From: Solimonas aquatica
GTDB taxonomy: Bacteria; Pseudomonadota; Gammaproteobacteria; Nevskiales; Nevskiaceae
Assembly: GCF_900111015.1 (NCBI RefSeq)
Contig: NZ_FOFS01000010.1
Coordinates: 124,001 to 188,000 of the forward strand
DNA length: 64,000 bases
Direction: 5' to 3'
Position 1 is the first letter of the stretch. Every line of letters starts with the position of its first letter. The translations under genes and the position numbers were made by a program. Shown piece by piece: positions 55,753-64,000 of this stretch. The notes below the pieces were generated by a model that saw only the letters and a list, made by a program, of their open reading frames with translations, was not told the DNA's origin and searched no databases.

Positions 55753-56508
55753 TCACTTGCCACGCCTGGCCGGTGGCTTCTCGCGCTGGCGGAAGGCCTC
55801 GTACAGGCACACGGCGGTGGCCACCGAGACGTTCAGGCTCTCGGTCTTGCCGCGCATGGGAATCTTCACCAGGCGGTCGCAGGTCTCGCGGGTGAGCCGG
55901 CGCATGCCCTCGCCCTCGGCGCCCACCACCAGCACCGTGGGCCCGGTGAGATCGACCTCATACAGCGACTCCTTGGCCTCGCCGGCCAGCCCGGTCACCC
56001 AGTAACCCAGCTCCTTGAGCCGCTCCAGGCTGCGCACCAGATTGGTCACCGCAATCAGCGGCACGCGCTCGGCGCTGCCGGCGGCGGACTTGCGCGCCAC
56101 GGCGGTGAGGCTGGCGCTGCGGTCCTTGGGGAGAATCACCGCGTCCACGCCCACCGCCTCGGCAGTGCGCAGACAGGCACCGAGATTGTGCGGGTCCTGG
56201 ATGCCGTCCAGGGCCAGCAGCAGGCGCTGCGGCTCGGCGGGGCGATACAGCGCATCCTCGGCGTCGAAGGCTTTCTCCGGCACATAGGCCAGCACGCCCT
56301 GATGGCGCAGCTCCGGGGCCTTCAGGTCCAGCTCCGAACGCGGCACCACGCGCAGGCGCACCTGGTGCTGCTGGGCCAGGGCCTGCACGCGACGCACGCG
56401 CTCGTCCTTGCGCGTGTCGGCGACCAGGATTTCAAAAGGCTTGTCGTGCGCATCTTCCAGCGCCGCGAGCACGGCGTGAAAACCGCCGATCAGAGTGGAC
56501 TTGGCCAA
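55753..56508 (-). CDS. rlmB: 23S rRNA 2'-O-methyltransferase RlmB (Gm2251)
   Basis: 251 residues, SPOUT superfamily. N-terminal RNA-binding domain from AKSTLIGGFHAVLAALE; C-terminal trefoil knot with LDGIQDPHNLGACLRTAEAVGVDAVILPKDRSA, VGAEGEGMRRLTRETCD and IPMRGKTESLNVSVATAVCLYE. The start is TTG at 56508 with GGAAG nine nt upstream. The frame stays open to 56709 but that part is translated repeat and terminator DNA. Confidence 0.94.
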   Translation of the reverse strand: MAKSTLIGGFHAVLAALEDAHDKPFEILVADTRKDERVRRVQALAQQHQVRLRVVPRSELDLKAPELRHQGVLAYVPEKAFDAEDALYRPAEPQRLLLALDGIQDPHNLGACLRTAEAVGVDAVILPKDRSASLTAVARKSAAGSAERVPLIAVTNLVRSLERLKELGYWVTGLAGEAKESLYEVDLTGPTVLVVGAEGEGMRRLTRETCDRLVKIPMRGKTESLNVSVATAVCLYEAFRQREKPPARRGK

Positions 56509-56550
56509 GGCTGCAAACTTCCGTTGTGAGTGGCGCGCATTGTCCGCAAA

Positions 56551-56578
56551 AAAAGAAGCCCCCGCGAGCGGGGGCTTT
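56551..56578 (-). terminator. Rho-independent terminator after the OmpA-like gene
   Basis: GAAGCCCCCG pairs with CGGGGGCTTT-type sequence around loop CGAG; on the minus strand TTCTTTTTTT follows. It separates the rnr-OmpA transcript from rlmB. Confidence 0.85.
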
Positions 56579-56607
56579 CTTTGCCACTGAATTTTCAGGC
56601 TCAGGCA

Positions 56608-56704
56608 CGCCATGCCTGGCGCAACAGCAGTTGCTACCGGATCGCCCTGCCCGGCCATCCATGGCCGGGCGTTCGGAAGATGGCGACCTTCGGTCGCCAT
56701 CTTC
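56608..56704 (-). repeat. Composite palindromic element abutting the stop of the OmpA-like gene
   Basis: Minus-strand order from the stop (56708-56706): 13-bp-arm hairpin with GAA loop (56704-56676), CGAACGCC link, 10-bp-arm palindrome around CATGGATG (56670-56649), about 27 nt, then a weaker CGCCA...TGGCG palindrome (56621-56608). This is the same order and spacing as the element at the fixX stop, with a different sequence in the first hairpin's arms. Confidence 0.8.
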
Positions 56705-56705
56705 C

Positions 56706-57401
56706 TCACCCGCCCAGATAAGGCGGCGGCGCCCAGGCCTGCTGCTCGTTGCCCTGCACCACCGGCTTGATCACGATGTCGACGCGACGGTTGCGCGGCT
56801 CCTTGACGTTGTCGCCGGTGCGGACCAGGGGTTCGCGTTCACCGCGACCTTCGGTGCGCATGCGCTGCGTGGGCACGCCCTGGCTCGCCATGTAGCTGGC
56901 CACCGAGGCAGCACGATTCTGCGACAGCGTCAGGTTGTACTCATCACTGCCGCTGGTGTCGGTGTGACCCACCACATGAATCACGGTCTGGTCGTAATTC
57001 TTCAGGATGGCGGCAATCTTGCCGTAGGTATCCAGCGCCGCCGGCTTGAGCTGGGCGCTGCCCAGATCAAAGCTGACGTCGGCGGCGATACCCACCTTCA
57101 GCGAACCATCGGACAGGCGCGTGATCTGCAGCTCGTTGTTGCGCTGCTCTTCGGCCAGCTGCTGATTCAGCTCGGCCTGCTGCTTGTCCATGTAGTTGCC
57201 GACCGTGCCGCCCGCCAGACCGCCGATGATGGCACCGACGATGGGCGCGCCGCGCGCGCCGCTGACCTGATGACCCAGCACGCCGCCGGCGATGGCACCA
57301 ATCACGGCGCCGGTCTTGGCGCGGGCATTGGGATCATCGGTGGCACAGGCGCTCAGGGCCGCGATACTCACCGACACGATGAGAGGACGGATCAACTTCA
57401 T
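56706..57401 (-). CDS. OmpA-family lipoprotein with glycine-zipper domain
   Basis: 231 residues. Lipoprotein signal peptide with lipobox LSAC (Cys19), a Gly-rich zipper (AVIGAIAGGVLGHQV...PIVGAIIGGLAGGTVGNYMD), and a C-terminal OmpA peptidoglycan-binding domain (VVGHTDTSGSDEYNLTLSQNRAASV). YiaD-type outer membrane lipoprotein. ATG at 57401 overlaps the rnr stop by 4 nt and has AGGA upstream. Confidence 0.93.
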   Translation of the reverse strand: MKLIRPLIVSVSIAALSACATDDPNARAKTGAVIGAIAGGVLGHQVSGARGAPIVGAIIGGLAGGTVGNYMDKQQAELNQQLAEEQRNNELQITRLSDGSLKVGIAADVSFDLGSAQLKPAALDTYGKIAAILKNYDQTVIHVVGHTDTSGSDEYNLTLSQNRAASVASYMASQGVPTQRMRTEGRGEREPLVRTGDNVKEPRNRRVDIVIKPVVQGNEQQAWAPPPYLGG

Positions 57402-59755
57402 GATTTTTTCCTGGATGGTTTTGAAGGCTTGCCGAAAGTCTTGCCGCGCTGCTTCATGGCTTCCGAGCGCAGCTGCGTGCCGCGCGAGATCTGCTTGAGC
57501 AGTTCCAGATCGATTTTGCGTTCGTCGAGATTAACGCGGACTAAACGCACCCGGAGCTTGTCACCCAAACCGAAAGCACCGCCGCTGCGGCTGCCGACCA
57601 GACGATACGCCCGGTCGTCGAATTCATAGTAATCGTTTTTGAGCGTGGAGACATGCACCAGACCGTCCACGTACAGGCCGTCGAGCTCCACGAACAGGCC
57701 GAAGGGCGCGACGCTGCTGATGGTGCCGTCGAACTCCTCGCCGACGCGATGGCGCATGAACTCGCACTTGAGCCAGGTCACCACCTCGCGCGTGGCCTCG
57801 TCGGCGCGCCGCTCGGTCATCGAGCAATGCGTGCCCAGCGCTTCCATCTGCTCGCCGTTGTAGGCGAAGTCCTTGGCCTTGGCCTTGGTGCGCAGCAGAC
57901 CGCGCCGGATGATCGCGTGCTTGAGCGCGCGATGCAGCAGCAGGTCGGGATAACGGCGGATCGGCGAGGTGAAGTGCGCGTAATGCGTGAGCGCCAGACC
58001 GAAGTGGCCGCTGTTGGCCGGGCTGTAACGCGCCTGCATCAGGCTGCGCAGCAGGATGGTCTGGATCAGGCCCTGGTCGGGCCGGTCCTTGGCCGCCGCC
58101 AGCACCTTGGCGAAATCCATGGCGCTGGGCTTGTCGGCGCCGCCCAGGGACAGGCCGCGCAGCGCCAGGAACTCGCGCAGCACCGCCACCTTGTTGGCAT
58201 CCGGGTCCTGATGCACGCGATACAGCGTCGGCAGCTTGGCCTTCTCGGTGAGCTCGGCGGCCTCGACAAAGGCCGCGATCATGCATTCCTCGATCAGCCG
58301 ATGCGCGCGATTGCGCGTGACCGGCACGATGCGATCGATCTTGCGCTCGCCGGAAAACACGATACGGGTTTCGGTGGATTCGAAATCGATGGCGCCGCGC
58401 CGGCTGCGCGCCGCGAACAAGGCCTCGAACACTTCGTTGAGCGTCTGCAGATGCGGCAACAGCGGCGCACGGCTTCTGGCCAGCTCGCCCTGCGGCTGAT
58501 CGAGCATGGCGGCGACATCTTCGTAGATCAGCCGCGCCTGCGAGCGCATCACCGCTTCGTAGAACTTGGACTTGGCGACTTCACCATCAGCGCTCACCCG
58601 CATCTCGCAGACCATGCACAGGCGGTCCACATTCGGGTTGAGCGAGCACAGGCCGTTGGAGAGCTTCTCCGGCAGCATCGGGATCACGCGCTGCGGGAAG
58701 TACACCGAGTTGCCGCGCTTCGAGGCTTCCTTGTCCAGCGGCGTGTCGGGACGCACATAGGCCGAGACATCGGCGATGGCCACCCACAGCGTCCAGCCGT
58801 TCTTCTTCTCACGACGGGCGTGCACGGCATCGTCGAAGTCGCGGGCATCGGCGCCGTCGATGGTCACCAGCGGCAGCTCGCGCAGATCGACGCGACCGGC
58901 GATCTGCGTCGCCTGCACGGTGTCGGGAATCGCAGCGGCCTCGCGTTCCACGCTCTCGGGCCATTCATTGGGCAGGCTGTGCGCGCGAATCGCCGCCTCG
59001 ATCTCCATGCCCGGCGCCAGATGCTCGCCGAGAATCTCGGTGACCTTGCCCACCGGCAAGGTGCGATTGCCCGGCGGCTGCACGATTTCCGCCACCACCA
59101 TATGGCCATGGCGCGCGCCGCCCAGCTCTTCCGGCGGAATCAGCAGGTCCTGCTGCACGCGCGGGTTGTCGGGAATCACATAGGAGATGCCGCGCTCGAC
59201 ATGCAGGCGGCCGACCACGCTGCGGCTGACGCGCTCGATGACCTCGGCCACCACGCCTTCCGGGCGGCCCTTGAAGTCGCGGCCGACCACGCGCACCAGC
59301 ACGCGGTCGCCATTCATCAGCGCGCGCATCTGCCGCGCCGGCAGGAACACGTCCGGGCCACCGGCATCGGGAATCAGAAAGCCGAAGCCGTCGCGGTGCG
59401 CCTGCACACTGCCGGCGACCAGATTCATCTGCGTCACGGGCCCAAAGGCGCCGCGCCGGTTCTGGGCCAGCTGGCCGTCGCGCACCATCGCGCCCAGGCG
59501 CTTGGCCAGGGCCTCCTGCTGGCTGAGCTTGGCCAGCGCAAAGCGGCCGATCAACTCATCAACGGTGAGCGGCCCCTCCTCGCCGGCGAGGGTGTCGAGT
59601 ATCAGCTTGCGGCTGGGGATGGGGTCTTCGTAACGCTGCTGTTCCTGCGCGTACTCGGCGTCGTGATGTTGCCAGTCTTGGCTGTCCGACGCTGACTTGC
59701 CGCCCTTCTTATGGGCCGGGGTACGAGGAGAGTTTTGGGTTTGTTTTCTTTTCAT
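57398..59755 (-). CDS. rnr: Ribonuclease R
   Basis: 785 residues. N-terminal helix-turn-helix region, two cold-shock domains, RNB catalytic domain with VTIDGADARDFDDAVHA (catalytic Asp cluster) and HYAHFTSPIRRYPDLLLHRAL, and a C-terminal S1 domain (EFDGTISSVAPFGLFVELDGLYVDGLVHVSTL). 3'-5' exoribonuclease for structured RNA. The basic C-terminal tail is short (RKKS). ATG at 59755 with a weak ribosome site. Operon with the OmpA-like gene, as rnr-rlmB neighbourhoods often contain. Confidence 0.96.
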   Translation of the reverse strand: MKRKQTQNSPRTPAHKKGGKSASDSQDWQHHDAEYAQEQQRYEDPIPSRKLILDTLAGEEGPLTVDELIGRFALAKLSQQEALAKRLGAMVRDGQLAQNRRGAFGPVTQMNLVAGSVQAHRDGFGFLIPDAGGPDVFLPARQMRALMNGDRVLVRVVGRDFKGRPEGVVAEVIERVSRSVVGRLHVERGISYVIPDNPRVQQDLLIPPEELGGARHGHMVVAEIVQPPGNRTLPVGKVTEILGEHLAPGMEIEAAIRAHSLPNEWPESVEREAAAIPDTVQATQIAGRVDLRELPLVTIDGADARDFDDAVHARREKKNGWTLWVAIADVSAYVRPDTPLDKEASKRGNSVYFPQRVIPMLPEKLSNGLCSLNPNVDRLCMVCEMRVSADGEVAKSKFYEAVMRSQARLIYEDVAAMLDQPQGELARSRAPLLPHLQTLNEVFEALFAARSRRGAIDFESTETRIVFSGERKIDRIVPVTRNRAHRLIEECMIAAFVEAAELTEKAKLPTLYRVHQDPDANKVAVLREFLALRGLSLGGADKPSAMDFAKVLAAAKDRPDQGLIQTILLRSLMQARYSPANSGHFGLALTHYAHFTSPIRRYPDLLLHRALKHAIIRRGLLRTKAKAKDFAYNGEQMEALGTHCSMTERRADEATREVVTWLKCEFMRHRVGEEFDGTISSVAPFGLFVELDGLYVDGLVHVSTLKNDYYEFDDRAYRLVGSRSGGAFGLGDKLRVRLVRVNLDERKIDLELLKQISRGTQLRSEAMKQRGKTFGKPSKPSRKKS

Positions 59756-59831
59756 TGACAAAGGTAATTGGCGTCGCCACAATGCGCGCCCTTGACGACG
59801 ACCGCAAGCGCGGTCGGATCAAAACGATCAA

Positions 59832-59916
59832 GCCGAGATGGCGGAATTGGTAGACGCACCAGTTTCAGGTACTGGCGGGTAACACCGTGGAGGTTCGAGT
59901 CCTCTTCTCGGCACCA
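59832..59916 (+). tRNA. tRNA-Leu, anticodon CAG
   Basis: 85 nt including an encoded CCA. Acceptor arms GCCGAGA and TCTCGGC pair perfectly; anticodon stem CCAGT/ACTGG with loop TTCAGGT gives anticodon CAG (reads CUG); long variable arm of class II; T-arm GAGGTTCGAGTCCTC. It is followed by a strong terminator and is transcribed alone. Confidence 0.96.
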
Positions 59917-59952
59917 TTGTACAGTCTTGTATAAAGACTTGGACGAAACAGA

Positions 59953-59976
59953 AAACCCCGTTCGCGGGGTTTTTTG
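59953..59976 (+). terminator. Rho-independent terminator after tRNA-Leu
   Basis: AAACCCCG-TTCG-CGGGGTTT followed by TTTG, 36 nt past the tRNA. Confidence 0.88.
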
Positions 59977-60010
59977 TTGTCCGCCATCTTTGCCGCGCAA
60001 TGCCGCCTGC

Positions 60011-60664
60011 TCAGGCGTCCCGCGCCGCCAGCGCCGTGGACTCCAGCCGCAGCAGCGCCTCGGTGAGTTGCTGCTGGTAATGCGCAAATTGCGCAAACGA
60101 GGTGTCGGCCGGAATGTCGATCGGCGCGCCGTAACAGACATCCACGCGCGTGAAGGGCTTGGGCAGACGGAAGGCATCCCAGCTGGGAAACGACCAGTAG
60201 CGTCTGGGCAGGGTCAGATAAGGGACGATGGGCCGTCGCGACAGACGCGCCATTTCGATGATGCCGGGCTTGACCTCATGCGCCGGGCCGCAGGGTCCAT
60301 CGACGGTGATCGCGCCCGGCAGACCGGTCTTGAGCACCTCGATCATCTCGTCCTTGGCCTGCTTGCCGCCCTTGTCACGCTCGCCGCGTCGCGAACTGCC
60401 GCGCAGCACGCGATGCCCCAGCCGCTCGCAGATATAAGCCACGCCGGCGCCATCACTGGAACGCGAGATCATCACGCAGTGCGGCACGCCCGTCTGGGCG
60501 AGAATGCCGCCGAACAGGTTCTGATGCCAGATCGCCAGCACATAACCCTGCGCCGGCAGACTGGCGAGCTGCTGGCCCGCGCGGCAAGAACGGAAGCGGT
60601 AACTGGAAGCCAGGACGCGCACCAGCAGATAGGCGACGCGCAGCAGCAACATTTTTCCCGGCAT
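60011..60664 (-). CDS. Lysophospholipid acyltransferase-family protein (DUF374)
   Basis: 217 residues. AIWHQNLFGG (acyltransferase box I variant), MISRSSDGAGVAYICERLGHRVLRGSSRRG and AITVDGPCGPAHEVKPGIIEMA are the DUF374 signatures. N-terminal hydrophobic helix (MLLLRVAYLLVRVLA), so attached to the inner membrane. It probably acylates a lipid A or phospholipid precursor. ATG at 60664 chosen by family N-terminus. The 258 bp upstream to the YodC-like gene contain no recognisable feature. Confidence 0.88.
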   Translation of the reverse strand: MPGKMLLLRVAYLLVRVLASSYRFRSCRAGQQLASLPAQGYVLAIWHQNLFGGILAQTGVPHCVMISRSSDGAGVAYICERLGHRVLRGSSRRGERDKGGKQAKDEMIEVLKTGLPGAITVDGPCGPAHEVKPGIIEMARLSRRPIVPYLTLPRRYWSFPSWDAFRLPKPFTRVDVCYGAPIDIPADTSFAQFAHYQQQLTEALLRLESTALAARDA

Positions 60665-60922
60665 GACAGCAGTGCTCTTCGGACATTCCGCGGCAGGCTC
60701 CAGGCGCGCTGCGGCGGACGCGGGAGGAAACAGAGTCTGCATTGAGTTGCCAGCCACTGCAGTGGGCAGCTTACAGGCTTTTTGCAGGCCAGGACATTGC
60801 GCCGGGACATTGCACACGCATTCCGGCGCGCCACAAGGCCGTCGCGGATTTGCTTTTACGGCGACCTGCGCGCACCGTGCACTGCTGTGCCGCAGACTGC
60901 CGCACACTCACGGAGAGTTGTG

Positions 60923-61138
60923 ATGGAAGCGTCGTTCAAGGTTGGCAACGTCGTCATGCAGCAGGCCGGCGGCCTGCGCATGAAGATCACGGCGGTGGAC
61001 AAGGAAAGCGGCCGTATCCGTTGCAGCTGGACGCGCGGGCCGGCCAAGTACACGCAGACCTTCGATGCCAAGGACCTGATCCTCAGCACGGCGGTGGCGC
61101 TGCCCCTGCCTGCGGTTCCGCCGGCGCGCCGGCGCTAG
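60923..61138 (+). CDS. YodC-like small protein (DUF2158)
   Basis: 71 residues (MEASFKVGNVVMQQAGGLRMKITAVDKESGRIRCSW...), FKVGDVV-type SH3-like barrel of the YodC family; CSWTR..AKYTQTFDAKDLIL is conserved. CGGAGA precedes the ATG. Function unknown. It converges on purA with 2 nt between the stops. Confidence 0.85.
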   Translation: MEASFKVGNVVMQQAGGLRMKITAVDKESGRIRCSWTRGPAKYTQTFDAKDLILSTAVALPLPAVPPARRR

Positions 61139-61140
61139 CC

Positions 61141-63440
<2,300 letters not shown>

Positions 63441-63447
63441 TGCTTGC

Positions 63448-63639
63448 TTACACCAACTGCAGTATGGCGACGCCGATCAGCATGCTGAACAGCCCGATCG
63501 TGCGCAGACTACGGCTTTCCATTTGCGCAATCGTGAACAGCAGCTGCCGCCAGCGCGCCGGCGCCAGGAACGGCAGCAGGCCCTCGATCACCATGACCAG
63601 GGCCACCGCCCGCAGGAACTCGCCCGCAACCGCGTTCAC
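63448..63639 (-). CDS. yjeT: YjeT-family membrane protein (DUF2065)
   Basis: 63 residues with two membrane helices (FLRAVALVMVIEGLLPFLAP and LRTIGLFSMLIGVAILQLV). Standard neighbour of hflC. GTG start overlaps the hflC stop (GTGA). Function unknown. Confidence 0.92.
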   Translation of the reverse strand: MNAVAGEFLRAVALVMVIEGLLPFLAPARWRQLLFTIAQMESRSLRTIGLFSMLIGVAILQLV

Positions 63640-64000
63640 GACCCGGAATTCTTGAAGTACTTGAAGAAGGGGCTGTCGGGATGCAGCACCATCACGTCGC
63701 CCTGGCCGCCCAGGCTGTCCTTGTAGACGGTCAGCGAGCGATAGAAGCTGTAGAACTCCGGATCCTGGCCGAAGGACTTGGCGTAGATCGCCGCCGCCTT
63801 GGCATCGCCCTCGCCCTTGAGCTGCTCGGCCTGCTTGTAGGCATCGGCGAGCAGGATCTGCGCCTGCTGATCGGCGGTGGCGCGGATCTTCTCGGCCTCT
63901 TCGGCGCCGCGCGCACGCAGATCGGTGGCGACGCGCGCGCGCTCCGAGCGCATGCGGTCGTAAACCGAGTCGCTGGCCGCCTGCGGCAGATTGATCGACT
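63636..64000 (-). CDS. hflC: HflC, C-terminal part (N-terminus beyond the right edge)
   Basis: The visible C-terminal ~120 residues (DRMRSERARVATDLRARGAEEAEKIRATADQQAQILLADAYKQAEQLKGEGDAKAAAIYAKSFGQDPEFYSFYRSL) are the coiled-coil end of the SPFH protein HflC, which with HflK surrounds and modulates FtsH protease in the inner membrane. The reading frame is open to the window edge. Confidence 0.95.
   Translation of the reverse strand, partial: SINLPQAASDSVYDRMRSERARVATDLRARGAEEAEKIRATADQQAQILLADAYKQAEQLKGEGDAKAAAIYAKSFGQDPEFYSFYRSLTVYKDSLGGQGDVMVLHPDSPFFKYFKNSGS

Noticed and set aside
55753-56709. RlmB with a 67-residue N-terminal extension
   Set aside because: The extension would be translated from a palindromic element and a terminator; a TTG with a good ribosome site at 56508 gives the family length.
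59761-59831. TTGACG at 59792 as -35 of a tRNA-Leu promoter
   Set aside because: No acceptable -10 at 16-18 bp; the promoter could not be fixed.

Overview
The window is high-GC chromosomal DNA from a nitrogen-fixing gammaproteobacterium. The core-gene neighbourhoods (ffh-ypjD-corB; gloB-yafS-rnhA; pbpC beside an alpha-2-macroglobulin gene; rpsF-rpsR-rplI with dnaB-alr; rnr-rlmB; hflC-yjeT-hisZ-purA) are gammaproteobacterial. The style of the long intergenic repeats recalls Xanthomonadales/Nevskiales-type genomes. The genus cannot be read from the sequence, so this placement is an inference.

Positions 1-23.7 kb are a molybdenum-nitrogenase accessory cluster without nifHDK. Left to right it holds: nifB (cut by the window edge), an FmdB zinc ribbon, a molbindin, nifA-modE, nifQ, a nitronate monooxygenase/PadR pair, a small-protein pair (helical-repeat and ferritin-like), nifV-cysE-nifW-fixABCX, an esterase, and nifE-nifN-nifX-DUF269-UPF0437-fdxB-nifS-two A-type Fe-S carriers-nifO. 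Together these cover the FeMo-cofactor scaffold (NifB, NifEN, NifX), molybdenum supply (NifQ, molbindin, ModE), homocitrate (NifV), Fe-S supply (NifS, A-type carriers), and electron delivery (FixABCX, FdxB). Sigma-54 -24/-12 promoters are readable before nifB, fmdB, nifQ, nifV and nifE, with NifA-type TGT-N10-ACA sites before nifB and nifV. NifA carries the complete C-X11-C-X19-C-X4-C motif of oxygen-sensitive NifA proteins, and no nifL is present.

Positions 23.7-64 kb are mostly housekeeping: a TlpA-like thioredoxin, ffh, a class II phosphodiesterase-type enzyme, ypjD, corB, rnhA, a methyltransferase, gloB, a GST, lon, pbpC and a giant alpha-2-macroglobulin. Next come a ZIP-like membrane protein with a His tail, a GntR-MFP-RND efflux operon, a CbiM-like permease, radA, alr, dnaB, the rpsF-rpsR-rplI operon, rlmB, an OmpA-like lipoprotein, rnr, tRNA-Leu(CAG), a DUF374 acyltransferase, a YodC-like protein, purA, hisZ, yjeT and the 3' end of hflC.

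The most unusual content is non-coding. Two long copies of one mirror-structured repeat (about 1.43-2.15 kb and 15.98-16.64 kb) lie in inverted orientation around 13.8 kb of nif DNA. A second, composite palindromic element sits directly on the stop codons of fixX and the OmpA-like gene. Related units appear at the 3' end of nifE, where the reading frame misses a TGA by one base and runs through two 90-bp units, adding a tail of about 90 residues that contains a tandem 30-residue repeat. A row of five distinct hairpins lies between fmdB and nifB.
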